Position numbers and translations under genes: made by a program. The notes beneath the pieces were generated by a model. That model was given only the letters and a program-made list of their open reading frames with translations, had not been told where the DNA came from and ran no database searches. Positions 26,687 through 34,791 of a DNA stretch of 39,558 bases are shown here, in pieces. The first letter of the stretch is position 1. Each line of letters begins with the position of its first letter. Source of the DNA: a virus; IMG/VR virus record IMGVR_UViG_3300010157_000124, positions 1 through 39,558 of that record. One strand, 5' to 3'.

Positions 26687-28462
26687 ATGTCAACAATTAA
26701 AGTTAGAAATATTTCAAGTGTATCCAATACAACACCGACTATAGTATTGGATGATCTTGGAAATGCAACGTTCAGTGGAACCGTTAGTGTTAAGGATTTA
26801 CACTTCGCCGAAACCACTTCCAATAATATTTTCTTTGGGGTTAATTCTGGAACAAGCATAACAAGTGGATTTTGGTCTGTCGGTATTGGCAGTAATGCTT
26901 TAGCAGCCCAAACATCTGGTTGGTCCAACATTGCTATTGGTACTAATGCTCTTCGTAATTCATCAACATCAAATTCCAACATCGCCATTGGAACATCAGC
27001 CCTACTAAACTTGACAACAGCAAAACAAAATATTGCTATTGGTGAACTATGTTTATCATCATTATCAACAGAAATGTCTGCCGGAGTAGAAAAACAATAT
27101 GATTTTGGTTTAGTTGGTATTGGTTATGGAGCTCTACAACAAGCATCAGTTAATTGCTACGGGGCAACAGCTGTTGGACACCAAGCGTTACAAAACAGCC
27201 TTGGTGGGAGATGGAATACGGCATTTGGTTGGCAGGCACTACAAAATAACGTCCAAGGAACGTCAAATATGGCTTTTGGTGCCCTTGCTCTAAAAAACTG
27301 TGCAACCGGAAATGTCAACATAGCTATTGGTGGATCTGCATTAAGAGAACATGTATATGGTGATGGCAATGTTGCTGTAGGAGATAGTGCAATTTGTACA
27401 GGAATGACAGGAGCAAGAAACGTTGCTGTTGGACATGCTGCACTTCTTAGTTCAAACAACATATCAGATACAGTTTCTGTTGGGTATGCAGCTTTACAAA
27501 ATCTTGATGGATGGAGTGAACCTGGTTCCAATGCTGGAGAAAATCCTTGGAATTTAGCAATGGGCAGTTTCGCAATGCAGAACACGAGACGATCATATTC
27601 AACTCATGCGATTGGTGCATATGCTTTACAGCACATGAGAAATGGGGCTGTCAATATTGCTGTTGGTGGATCTACCGCTAGATACTCAAATAATGCGATC
27701 AACAACGTAGTTGTTGGAGATTCTTCTATGTACAAAGCAAATGGTTCCTATGGGAATGTTTTGGTTGGTAATTTTTCAATGATGACTGGCGATGGCAATT
27801 CGGATAATATTGGCATTGGACAAGCTACTCTTGGGTCGCAGCCAAGCAGGTTGGGTTCTCCTCCTGGCAATTATGGAGATGATATCATACAAAGAACTTT
27901 TCAACTGAGGAACAATATTGCGATTGGTTCATACTCACTGGGCAACACAACGGTTGGTGTTCAAAACGTTTGTGTTGGACATGGTGCCGGAACTAACATG
28001 ACAACAGCAAATAACTGTCTTGCTCTTGGTTTCGCATCCGGAACCAGTCTTTCTCCACTAACTTTAACAACCCAATCAAATAAAATTATTATGGGTAATA
28101 GTTCACATGATGCAGCATATGTTAATGTAGCATGGACTGTTACTTCTGATGTGAGAGATAAGGACGTTAAGGAAAAGGAAGTTCCTGGGTTACAATTTGT
28201 TAAACAAATAAATCCAATAACATTCCAATTCAAAAATAGAGAAACAAACGAAATAACATCTGACATTACTAGATATGGTGTTAGCGCACAAAACATCCTT
28301 GAACTTGAAGGTAAAGATTCAATTATCGTTGATTCCACCGTCCCAGAAAAATTGAAAGTAACAGAAACAATGTTAATTCCAGTTTTGATTAATGCGGTTA
28401 AAGAATTAAGCGCAGAAATTGAACTATTAAAAACTCAACTTTCAGCAAACACTGCTAGTTAA
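26687..28462 (+). CDS. Tail fibre with YadA-head-like repeats and S74 chaperone end
   Basis: The 591-residue protein starts with STIKVRNISSVSNTTPTIVLDDLGNATFSG. Residues about 40-470 hold about fifteen imperfect turns of a NIAIGxxAL-type repeat (for example SNIAIGTNALRNSS, WNTAFGWQALQNN, RNVAVGHAALLSS), the left-handed beta-roll pattern known from YadA/hemagglutinin heads. The last ~105 residues are a Peptidase_S74 intramolecular chaperone: Ser487-Asp488 in TSDVRDKD is the likely self-cleavage dyad, then PGLQFVKQINPITFQFKN, RYGVSAQNI, and a C-terminal helix (VKELSAEIELLKTQL). The domain helps trimer folding, then is cut off. The gene has its own late promoter, a good Shine-Dalgarno, and is followed by hairpins. 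Confidence 0.88.
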   Translation: MSTIKVRNISSVSNTTPTIVLDDLGNATFSGTVSVKDLHFAETTSNNIFFGVNSGTSITSGFWSVGIGSNALAAQTSGWSNIAIGTNALRNSSTSNSNIAIGTSALLNLTTAKQNIAIGELCLSSLSTEMSAGVEKQYDFGLVGIGYGALQQASVNCYGATAVGHQALQNSLGGRWNTAFGWQALQNNVQGTSNMAFGALALKNCATGNVNIAIGGSALREHVYGDGNVAVGDSAICTGMTGARNVAVGHAALLSSNNISDTVSVGYAALQNLDGWSEPGSNAGENPWNLAMGSFAMQNTRRSYSTHAIGAYALQHMRNGAVNIAVGGSTARYSNNAINNVVVGDSSMYKANGSYGNVLVGNFSMMTGDGNSDNIGIGQATLGSQPSRLGSPPGNYGDDIIQRTFQLRNNIAIGSYSLGNTTVGVQNVCVGHGAGTNMTTANNCLALGFASGTSLSPLTLTTQSNKIIMGNSSHDAAYVNVAWTVTSDVRDKDVKEKEVPGLQFVKQINPITFQFKNRETNEITSDITRYGVSAQNILELEGKDSIIVDSTVPEKLKVTETMLIPVLINAVKELSAEIELLKTQLSANTAS

Positions 28463-28470
28463 TAACAATT

Positions 28471-28490
28471 TCCCCCTCTTTTGAGGGGGA
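28471..28490 (+). terminator. GC-rich hairpin after the S74 fibre gene
   Basis: CCCCCTC at 28472-28478 pairs with GAGGGGG at 28483-28489 around a TTTT loop, with one further T-A pair outside. It begins 9 nt after the stop codon. The following ATTTCT is a poor U-tract, so it may be a weak terminator or a 3' end stabiliser. Confidence 0.55.
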
Positions 28491-28528
28491 TTTCTAATAT
28501 CAATCTATTTTGGTTGCTATTAGAAATC
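28489..28528 (+). repeat. 11-bp inverted repeat in the intergenic region
   Basis: GATTTCTAATA at 28489-28499 is perfectly complementary to TATTAGAAATC at 28518-28528, with an 18-nt spacer. It abuts the GC hairpin (sharing G28489 and A28490) and ends 24 nt before the next ATG. It could fold in RNA or be a protein-binding palindrome. Confidence 0.6.
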
Positions 28529-28552
28529 TAATCAACATAAAAGGGTCAATAA

Positions 28553-29008
28553 ATGTTTTCAGAAGACATAAAATTATCTGGTGAAGTAAAATTTACATTA
28601 ATTGATGAAAACGGTAATGTAAAACTTGAAACCCCTTATATGAACAATATGATTGTTCAAGTGGGAAAAAATTATATTGCTAGTAGAATCGCATCAAACA
28701 ATTCTGGTTTTATGTCATATATGGCGGTCGGAACTAGCAATGCCAATAGTTCAATCGCAATGACAACCCTACAAGCAGAACCTGCAAATTCTAGGGCACA
28801 ACTAGTTAACGCAACAGCAACTGCCAATGTCATCACATTTGCGGCAACATTTAATCCAGGAATTGGAACTGGTGCTTTAACAGAGGCTGGTATATTTAAT
28901 AGTGGAACCGCAAATAGTGGAACGATGCTTTCAAGAATAACGTTCCCAGTAATTACAAAACAAGCATCGGATACTATTACCATAAATTGGAATGTTAAGA
29001 TAAACTAA
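28553..29008 (+). CDS. Small tail fibre/adhesin-associated protein
   Basis: The 151-residue protein has the compact pattern MNNMIVQVGKNYIASRIA, MSYMAVGTSNANSS, TTLQAEPANSRAQLV, ITFAATFNPGIGTGALTEAGIFN, SGTMLSRITFPVITKQASDTITINWNVKIN. This sequence style is shared by small tail proteins of many phages that act as fibre tips or accessory fibres; the GTGALTEAGIFN block is the most telling. No signal peptide or membrane segment is present. AAGGG lies 7 nt before the start. The gene ends 1 nt before the next fibre gene, so the two are probably made together. The exact role is not known. Confidence 0.75.
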   Translation: MFSEDIKLSGEVKFTLIDENGNVKLETPYMNNMIVQVGKNYIASRIASNNSGFMSYMAVGTSNANSSIAMTTLQAEPANSRAQLVNATATANVITFAATFNPGIGTGALTEAGIFNSGTANSGTMLSRITFPVITKQASDTITINWNVKIN

Positions 29009-29009
29009 T

Positions 29010-30338
29010 ATGGCAACAATAACAGTAAGACAATCTGGCGGGAATACTGAAGTAAGATTGAGTGGCGTTGCTATTGCGAATTCGCCACTATCAAACATTC
29101 AAGTTGATAACAACTTTAACAATCTTAATAATCAAATAGATACAACATATACTTCGGCAAATTCAACAGCAAATACATTATCAATCGCATTTGGTGTTGC
29201 TAATGGTGCATATTCTTCCGCAAATGCTTCTGCCGCAGCAGTTCTTGCTGCATTTAATACCGCAAATCTAGCAATAGCGCAAGTAAATACCGCATATTCA
29301 GCAGCAACCGCATCATTTGATAAAGCGAATTCCGCATTAACTTTGTCACAGTCAGCATATAATAGTTCAAATGGCAAATATAATTCAACCGGAGGAACAA
29401 TCTCTGGAGATGTTCGGGTAACAGGAACGTTACAAATAGATAAAACCCTTATAATTTCCGGTAACGTCAATACACTTAATGCTAATAATTTAAGTGTTGT
29501 TGATAATATGATATATTTAAATGATGGAAGTAATACAGCTAATCCAGATCTTGGGTTTTCTGGAAATTATAATGATGGTACATATCGGCATACAGGTTTC
29601 TTTAGAGATGCTTCTGATGGTGTTTGGAAAGTATTTGATCAATATGTCCCCGAACCTGGTGCATCTGTTTATATTGATACAAGTAACAATACCTTTAGAA
29701 TAGCAGATTTCCAAGCAAATAATGCCTATTTTGGAAAGATCTATACAACAAAGACTGATCTTGTTTCAAATTTAAATAGTTATTTATTCAATAGTCAACA
29801 AGCAAGTTATTATCTATCTGCTAATAATCTAACCGGATCAATCCCAAATGCTGTTCTAGCAAACTCGGCAGTAATGATGGGAAATTATACATTAAATCAA
29901 GGGGTTGGTACTGCTAATAATGTACAATTCAACTCATTAGGAGTTGGTACTGCTGCTTCTGGAACCGCTGGTGAAGTAAGGGCAACCAATAACGTAACAG
30001 CATATTATTCCGATAAAAGATTAAAAGAAATTCTAAGTAAAATTCCAAATGCTTTGGACAAAGTAAATGCTCTTTCTGGGATATACTTTAAACAAAATGA
30101 AAAGGCAGAAGAATTTGGATATAATAATTATGAAAGGCAAGTTGGGATAATTGCTCAAGAAGTTGAAACCATTCTTCCGGAAGTGATTAAACCAGCACCA
30201 TTTGATATTGATGAATTCGGAAATAGTATTTCTGGAGAAAATTATCTAACCGTACAATATGAAAAACTAGTCCCATTACTAATTGAAGCAATTAAAGAAT
30301 TGTCAGAAAAAGTGAAAAGATTAGAAAATGGCTCTTAA
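29010..30338 (+). CDS. Tail fibre with S74 chaperone end
   Basis: The 442-residue protein begins TITVRQSGGNTEVRLSGVAIANSPLSNIQVDNNFNNLNNQID. Residues about 45-125 are Ala/Asn/Ser-rich with heptads (YSSANASAAAVLAAFNTANLAIAQ), a trimeric coiled-coil shaft. Residues about 148-250 form a module (SVVDNMIYLNDG, GFFRDASDGVWKVFDQYVPEP, NTFRIADFQANN) that is repeated nearly unchanged in the giant fibre at the right edge. The last ~109 residues are an S74 chaperone with Ser334-Asp335 in YYSDKRLKEIL, then NALSGIYFKQNEKAEEFGYNNYERQVGIIAQEV and a terminal helix. The 3' end overlaps the next gene by 11 nt. Confidence 0.88.
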   Translation: MATITVRQSGGNTEVRLSGVAIANSPLSNIQVDNNFNNLNNQIDTTYTSANSTANTLSIAFGVANGAYSSANASAAAVLAAFNTANLAIAQVNTAYSAATASFDKANSALTLSQSAYNSSNGKYNSTGGTISGDVRVTGTLQIDKTLIISGNVNTLNANNLSVVDNMIYLNDGSNTANPDLGFSGNYNDGTYRHTGFFRDASDGVWKVFDQYVPEPGASVYIDTSNNTFRIADFQANNAYFGKIYTTKTDLVSNLNSYLFNSQQASYYLSANNLTGSIPNAVLANSAVMMGNYTLNQGVGTANNVQFNSLGVGTAASGTAGEVRATNNVTAYYSDKRLKEILSKIPNALDKVNALSGIYFKQNEKAEEFGYNNYERQVGIIAQEVETILPEVIKPAPFDIDEFGNSISGENYLTVQYEKLVPLLIEAIKELSEKVKRLENGS

Positions 30339-31464
30339 CGCATCAGGAAAACTTAGTGTTGGTGGAATTGTTACCGGAGAGTCCATTGAATTAGAATTGG
30401 GAATGTCTGGAACAGCTGTCGCATCCCTAAATGATGATAATTTTAGAGCATTAGCAAATGTCTCTTCTGGAACAATCTCAATAGACACCTTTCATGGAAG
30501 ACAATCCACTTGGGCAAAAAGAACAAATAGTTTTGCTGGGGGTGGATGGTGGTCTGATGTTTCGGTTTCATCAACCGGAAAATATATTATAATGGTTAGT
30601 AATGATGGGTGGGTAGTTGTATCAACAGATTATGGGAGAACTTGGTCAACCCAATCTGATAATACTTCTGGAGTTTCATTTTATAAATGTTATATAACAG
30701 ATGATGGCAATTGGATATATATGCTTGGATCTGTTGATAACACTCGCAGGTTGTGGAGAAATACATATTCTGGGTACATAACCCTAGGATTATATTCGGA
30801 CGTTTATACTTTTAGCACTTTGGCAGTTGGATTTGCTGCTGCAAAAAATTATACTCCATACCCAGCATTATTTGTATCAACAGATTTTTCTGGTCCATGG
30901 GGAAGTGAACGCTCATATGTATACAAATCAATAGATAATGGAGCAACTTGGTCAACGATTTATAACGTTTCTTCTGTTGTAAGCGGTAATAGATTTATCA
31001 ATGCCGCATGTTCTGATGATGGAAATAGAATAGCAGTATCAAATTTTAATGGGACTGTATATCATTATACAACCAATGGGGGATCTAGTTGGTCAACAGC
31101 AGCTACAACGGGGGCAAATTTCTTCGGAATAAAAACGGATTCATCAGGATCAAAACTTATAATGTCCGGAGATGATGGACTTTGGTATTCTTCATTTGGT
31201 GGTGCTGCTGGCAACTTTGATGGAAATCAAGTTTCTCATAATCAAAGTTTTACTTTATCAAGAGATGGATCAACGATATATGCTGGATATCCTGGACTTT
31301 CGTCTATAAAAAAGGCAACTTCATTTAGTATATATGGCGCTGGATGGTCCAATGTTTATTACCCAAGTTCAACGGGATATGGGTTGGTTGGATGTTCAGC
31401 AAATGGCAGTTTTGTCGTTGCCACCGCAGGTCAAAATAATGGTGCAATTTATACATCAGTATAA
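30328..31464 (+). CDS. Asp-box beta-propeller adhesin, copy 1
   Basis: The 378-residue protein begins with a phage tail attachment segment (LNASGKLSVGG, SLNDDNFRALANVSSGTISIDTFHGRQSTW) similar to the SLxxxxxRxLAxxxSGxISxxxFxGK unit of many tail proteins. The rest is a beta-propeller with Asp-box-type turns: STDYGRTWST, SIDNGATWST and TNGGSSWST, alternating with strands such as YIIMVSNDGWVVV and FVVATAGQNNGAIYTSV. The sialidase/BNR-like fold suggests sugar binding; sialidase catalytic residues are not evident. It is likely a tail tip that recognises a host glycan. The start overlaps the S74 fibre gene by 11 nt and lacks its own Shine-Dalgarno, implying coupled translation. A diverged tandem copy follows. 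Confidence 0.8.
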   Translation: MALNASGKLSVGGIVTGESIELELGMSGTAVASLNDDNFRALANVSSGTISIDTFHGRQSTWAKRTNSFAGGGWWSDVSVSSTGKYIIMVSNDGWVVVSTDYGRTWSTQSDNTSGVSFYKCYITDDGNWIYMLGSVDNTRRLWRNTYSGYITLGLYSDVYTFSTLAVGFAAAKNYTPYPALFVSTDFSGPWGSERSYVYKSIDNGATWSTIYNVSSVVSGNRFINAACSDDGNRIAVSNFNGTVYHYTTNGGSSWSTAATTGANFFGIKTDSSGSKLIMSGDDGLWYSSFGGAAGNFDGNQVSHNQSFTLSRDGSTIYAGYPGLSSIKKATSFSIYGAGWSNVYYPSSTGYGLVGCSANGSFVVATAGQNNGAIYTSV

Positions 31465-31508
31465 ACTATACCAAAAACAAACTATTCAATTCAATTATAG
31501 ATTAGAAA

Positions 31509-32693
31509 ATGGCTCTTAACGCATCAGGAAAACTTAGTGTTGGTGGACTTGTTACTGGAGAGTCCATTGAATTAGAATTAGGAATGTCAGGAACAGTTGT
31601 AGCATCCTTAAATGATTCTAATTTTAGGGCATTAGCAAATGTCTCTTCTGGAACAATTTCAATAGATACTTTCCACGGAAGACAGACCACTTGGGCAAAA
31701 AGAACAAATAGTTTTGCCCAAAATAATTCATACGAAAGGTGGAATGATATTTCAGTTTCATCAACCGGACAATATATTGTTATAGTTAGTAGTTCTGGGT
31801 GGGTGGTTATATCAACAAATTATGGAAGAACTTGGTCAACTCAATCTGATAATACTTCAGGAACTGCATATTTTGGTTGTGCCATAACCGATGATGGTAA
31901 TTGGGTATATTTGATTGGGGATGATGGAGCAGGTCGTGGACTATGGAGAAATACATATTCTGGGAATCTAACCAATGGATTTTGGACAAAAGTTTATACT
32001 TTTGAGTTCGCTGCCGTTTACATTGCTATCGCAAAAAATTATACTCCATATCCAGGATTATTTGTAATGGCAGGAACTTCATATCTTCCAATACCTCCAT
32101 ATACTCGCTATTGTAAAGTATACAAATCAACAGATAATGGAGCATCTTTTTCAACGATTTTGTCTCTTGAAACAGGGCTTGCCACGGTAAATTTTAGTAG
32201 TATTTCATGTTCTGATGATGGAAATAGAATAGTAGTCGGTAATGGAGGGACTCGGATGTATGGCGGACCCCCAGTTGCGGACTATTACTATACAACCAAT
32301 GGTGGATCTACTTGGGCAGCATCTCCAGACAAAGACATTTCATTCCAAAGAATAAAAACAGACGCATCAGGATCAAAAATTGTCGCATCCCAAGAGGGTG
32401 GCGGTCTTTGGTATACTTCTCCATTTGGAGGTACTTATGGAAACTTTGATTCAAATCCAGTTACTAATGATATATGTTTTACTTTATCAAGAGATGGGTC
32501 AACAATATATGCTGGATATCCTGGACTTTCATCTATAAAAAAGGCAACTTCATTCTATCAATATTCGTCCGATTTGTCTAATGTTTATTATCCAAATTCA
32601 ACCGGATATGGATTAGTTGGTTGCTCCGCAAATGGCAGTTTTGTTGTTGCTACAGCTGCACCAAATAATGGTGCAATTTATACATCAGTATAA
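31509..32693 (+). CDS. Asp-box beta-propeller adhesin, copy 2
   Basis: The 394-residue protein is the tandem paralogue of the gene at 30328. The first ~65 residues are nearly the same (LNASGKLSVGGLVTGESIELELGMSGT), as is the end (GLVGCSANGSFVVATAAPNNGAIYTSV). The propeller body has the same Asp-box turns (STNYGRTWST, STDNGASFST, TNGGSTWAAS) but differs in length and sequence in the loops, for instance around LPIPPYTRYC and GGTRMYGGPP. Divergence is concentrated in predicted exposed loops, which fits selection on receptor binding. The upstream sequence is a relic of the S74 gene end, so this copy lacks the gene overlap used by copy 1. A terminator hairpin follows 32 nt after the stop. Confidence 0.8.
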   Translation: MALNASGKLSVGGLVTGESIELELGMSGTVVASLNDSNFRALANVSSGTISIDTFHGRQTTWAKRTNSFAQNNSYERWNDISVSSTGQYIVIVSSSGWVVISTNYGRTWSTQSDNTSGTAYFGCAITDDGNWVYLIGDDGAGRGLWRNTYSGNLTNGFWTKVYTFEFAAVYIAIAKNYTPYPGLFVMAGTSYLPIPPYTRYCKVYKSTDNGASFSTILSLETGLATVNFSSISCSDDGNRIVVGNGGTRMYGGPPVADYYYTTNGGSTWAASPDKDISFQRIKTDASGSKIVASQEGGGLWYTSPFGGTYGNFDSNPVTNDICFTLSRDGSTIYAGYPGLSSIKKATSFYQYSSDLSNVYYPNSTGYGLVGCSANGSFVVATAAPNNGAIYTSV

Positions 32694-32725
32694 ACTATAC
32701 CAAAAACAAACTATTCAATTATATA

Positions 32726-32755
32726 AATGCCAGAGTAATCTGGCATTATTTTTTT
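32726..32755 (+). terminator. Rho-independent terminator
   Basis: AATGCCAGA at 32726-32734 pairs perfectly with TCTGGCATT at 32739-32747 around a GTAA (GNRA-type) loop, followed by a run of seven T at 32749-32755. It ends the adhesin transcription unit and directly precedes a late promoter box. Confidence 0.88.
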
Positions 32756-32771
32756 CTCCATTTAAAAAATA

Positions 32772-32779
32772 CATAAATA
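32772..32779 (+). promoter_or_regulatory. T4-type late promoter (CATAAATA)
   Basis: CATAAATA differs from the consensus late box only at the first base. It lies just after the terminator and 33 nt before the ATG at 32813, which has AAGGGA upstream. Confidence 0.65.
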
Positions 32780-32812
32780 ATAATAGATTAAATTTTACCA
32801 AAGGGAATTTCC

Positions 32813-33151
32813 ATGTCAGCAGGTTATCTAGAATTATTTTTAGAACAAGGAGAAGACTTTTCTGTTGATATTACTTTAGATTCTATCAACAATTCTCCTT
32901 ACAATATTTCAAATTATTCTATCAAAAGTCAAATTAGAAAGTCATATTGGTCTGCCAATACGACAGCACAATTCAATACAACAATAACAAGCAATAATGT
33001 ATTGACAATTTCATTAACATCTCCAGTAACACAAAATGTTGCTTCTGGTAGATATGTCTATGATGTATTTTTAACTAGTCATGTTAGCAATACCAGATCT
33101 AAAATTCTAGAAGGTATTTTATATGTTGATCCAAGTTCAACAAAAATATAA
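32813..33151 (+). CDS. Small virion structural protein (fibre-locus beta-sandwich)
   Basis: The 112-residue protein reads LELFLEQGEDFSVDITLDSINNSPYNISNYSIKSQIRKSYWS, then LTISLTSPVTQNVASGRYVYDVFLTSH and ILEGILYVDPSST. This pattern (FSxxITL, SQIRKSY, GRYVYDV, ILEGxxxVxP) is familiar from small structural proteins in fibre regions of marine T4-like phages and resembles the N-terminal domain of BppU-type baseplate proteins. It looks like a single beta-sandwich. It is the first gene after the promoter at 32772 and is followed 11 nt later by another small gene with its own AAGGA site. Likely a connector or small fibre; no direct functional evidence. Confidence 0.75.
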   Translation: MSAGYLELFLEQGEDFSVDITLDSINNSPYNISNYSIKSQIRKSYWSANTTAQFNTTITSNNVLTISLTSPVTQNVASGRYVYDVFLTSHVSNTRSKILEGILYVDPSSTKI

Positions 33152-33162
33152 GGAATACTATA

Positions 33163-33453
33163 ATGGCATTGAGAGCAGTATCAGTCAGAGTAAATAGTCA
33201 AAATCCAATACGAGTTGATTCTATAACTTATGATTCTACAATTAATGTCAAACTTGGATCTCAACAAGATTATTTGGTTAAATTAGCAAAACCATCTCCA
33301 ATTAGTAGAATTAGGGATTTGGCAGATGTTTCTGCTTTGACCCCTATTAATAATGATTTATTGATTTATAATTCAAATACTAGTAAATACGAAAGCAATC
33401 AATTAACTTTTCAAAACATTAATGTTAGTAGTATTGACGCAGGAACATTTTAA
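33163..33453 (+). CDS. Small fibre-locus protein with a C-terminal DAGTF motif
   Basis: The 96-residue protein starts LRAVSVRVNSQNPIRVDSITYDSTINVKLGSQ and contains IRDLADVSALTPINNDLLIYNSNTSKYESNQLTF, the 'DLxDVs...NDxLxYNsxxxxYE' unit common in phage fibre proteins, ending IDAGTF. Related short genes sit next to fibres in marine T4-like phages, where a DGGT(F/Y) end is frequent. The unit probably forms a small fibre-attachment or trimerisation domain. It is preceded by AAGGA and ends 2 nt before the glycine-rich adhesin gene, so the two may be partners (for example stem and tip). Function is inferred from motif and position. Confidence 0.72.
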   Translation: MALRAVSVRVNSQNPIRVDSITYDSTINVKLGSQQDYLVKLAKPSPISRIRDLADVSALTPINNDLLIYNSNTSKYESNQLTFQNINVSSIDAGTF

Positions 33454-33455
33454 TT

Positions 33456-34727
33456 ATGTCAAATTCAAGATTATTATCAATATTACCATCAAGTCTAGCA
33501 AATAATGGTGGAAAGATATTAACAATATCGAATAATTCAATTGCTTGGACAAATAATTATGCTTATGATGTAGCAAATTCCGCATATGCTGCGGCAAATT
33601 CTGTTTCCATGTCTCTACAATCTGTACAAACTGCTAATTTTACTGCTGTTGCTGGAAAATCATATCCAGTTAATACCTCAAATAGCGCAATAACTGTCAC
33701 TTTACCAGCATCACCAACTGCGGGACAACAGATTAATATATTTGATTATGGAGGGACTGCTGCAACCAATGCAATCTCGATCAATACTAATGGATTGAAG
33801 ATCAACGGGATATCGGCCAATTATGCTTTAGCCACAAACCGCCAAAGCACAACGATTGTATATGTGGATGCCACTCAAGGATGGGCCGCTATTAGCGGAA
33901 CCAGTACAACATCCTTAGTACCTACCTACTCAGCTTCTTATCTTGTCGTTGCAGGGGGTGGCGGCGGTGGCGTCAACTCTACTGGCGGTGCTGGTGCTGG
34001 CGGGTTATTAACGGGGGCAATACCACTAAATGTTAGTACAACATATACCGTAACTATCGGTGCTGGCGGTTCTGGTGGCTCTGCGCCCAGCTCTGCTACT
34101 ACAGCAGCGGGAACTTCAGGGACAAACTCTTTTTTCACTGGGGTTACTACTGCTATCGGCGGCGGCGGCGCTCCGACTTATTTGACTAATGGCGTTAATG
34201 GAGGATCTGGTTCTGGATGCGCTTTTGGTTTGATTCCCGGTTCTGGAACTTCAGGTCAAGGCAATGCTGGAAGTTCCTCTGGAAGTGCTAGTTACCCTCC
34301 CGGTGGTGGCGGCGGCGGAGCGGGGGCATCTGGATCTCCTAGCACTTCAAGTGCTGGAGGCGCTGGCGGTGTCGGTATTGCATCACCCATTACGGGGACA
34401 TCTGTCTATTATGCTGGCGGTGGCGGCGGTTCTGGGGATAGTCGCGGATGGAGTGGTGGTGCTGGCGGAAATGGTGGCGGAGGTAGTGGTAGTAATAGCG
34501 CATCAGCAGCAGGCTCTGGAACCGCTAACACTGGTGGTGGCGGAGGCTCGGGACCTTATGGCGGTGGCGGGACTCAAGGAAATGGCGGCAACGGCGGTTC
34601 AGGCGTAGTCATTCTTTCAGTACCCACTGCAAGCTATTCAGGCACCACAACCGGCTCGCCCACTGTAACCACCTCCGGATCAAATACCATTATCAAATTC
34701 ACTTCCTCTGGTAGTTACACCGCATAA
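33456..34727 (+). CDS. Glycine-rich tail fibre adhesin
   Basis: The 423-residue protein has a fibre N-terminus (LLSILPSSLANNGGKILTISNNSIAWTNNYAYDVANSAYAAANSV), a beta domain at about 50-150 (TAVAGKSYPVNTSNSAITVTLPASPTAGQQINIFDYGG), then a Gly/Ser/Ala-rich region from about 160 to 390 with runs of 4-6 glycines (VVAGGGGGG, PPGGGGGGAGASG). The end reads GVVILSVPTASYSGTTTG and SSGSYTA. Such polyglycine runs resemble the PGII sandwich of gp38-type adhesins of T4-like phages and the GAGG-rich tips of other phages. The glycine-rich half is visibly GC-rich and uses GGC/GGT, while neighbours favour GGA, suggesting acquisition. Likely a receptor-binding tip. Confidence 0.82.
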   Translation: MSNSRLLSILPSSLANNGGKILTISNNSIAWTNNYAYDVANSAYAAANSVSMSLQSVQTANFTAVAGKSYPVNTSNSAITVTLPASPTAGQQINIFDYGGTAATNAISINTNGLKINGISANYALATNRQSTTIVYVDATQGWAAISGTSTTSLVPTYSASYLVVAGGGGGGVNSTGGAGAGGLLTGAIPLNVSTTYTVTIGAGGSGGSAPSSATTAAGTSGTNSFFTGVTTAIGGGGAPTYLTNGVNGGSGSGCAFGLIPGSGTSGQGNAGSSSGSASYPPGGGGGGAGASGSPSTSSAGGAGGVGIASPITGTSVYYAGGGGGSGDSRGWSGGAGGNGGGGSGSNSASAAGSGTANTGGGGGSGPYGGGGTQGNGGNGGSGVVILSVPTASYSGTTTGSPTVTTSGSNTIIKFTSSGSYTA

Positions 34728-34746
34728 AAAGTTAAATATAATATTA

Positions 34747-34754
34747 CATAAATA
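34747..34754 (+). promoter_or_regulatory. T4-type late promoter (CATAAATA)
   Basis: CATAAATA lies 37 nt before the ATG at 34792 in the 64-nt gap after the glycine-rich adhesin. GGAG at 34779-34782 is the ribosome site and sits in the 8-bp palindrome CTCCGGAG. Confidence 0.65.
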
Positions 34755-34791
34755 CAAAATATATATTCAAAATCCTCCGGAGTTTTAACAA

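Larger units (their letters stand above)
30318..32720 (+). repeat. Tandem gene duplication (two units of about 1.2 kb)
   Basis: The 5' edge (from AGATTAGAAAATGGCTCTTA) recurs 1181 nt apart at 30318 and 31499. The 3' edge, 51 nt starting GGTGCAATTTATACATCAGT, is identical at 31441-31491 and 32670-32720. Each unit holds one beta-propeller gene. The second unit still carries the last codons of the upstream S74 gene (RLENGS plus stop), so the copied segment began inside that gene. Confidence 0.85.

Noticed and set aside
30328-32693. Diversity-generating retroelement variable regions in the duplicated adhesins
   Set aside because: No reverse transcriptase or template repeat is in the window, and differences are spread through the propeller rather than confined to A-to-N sites near the 3' end.
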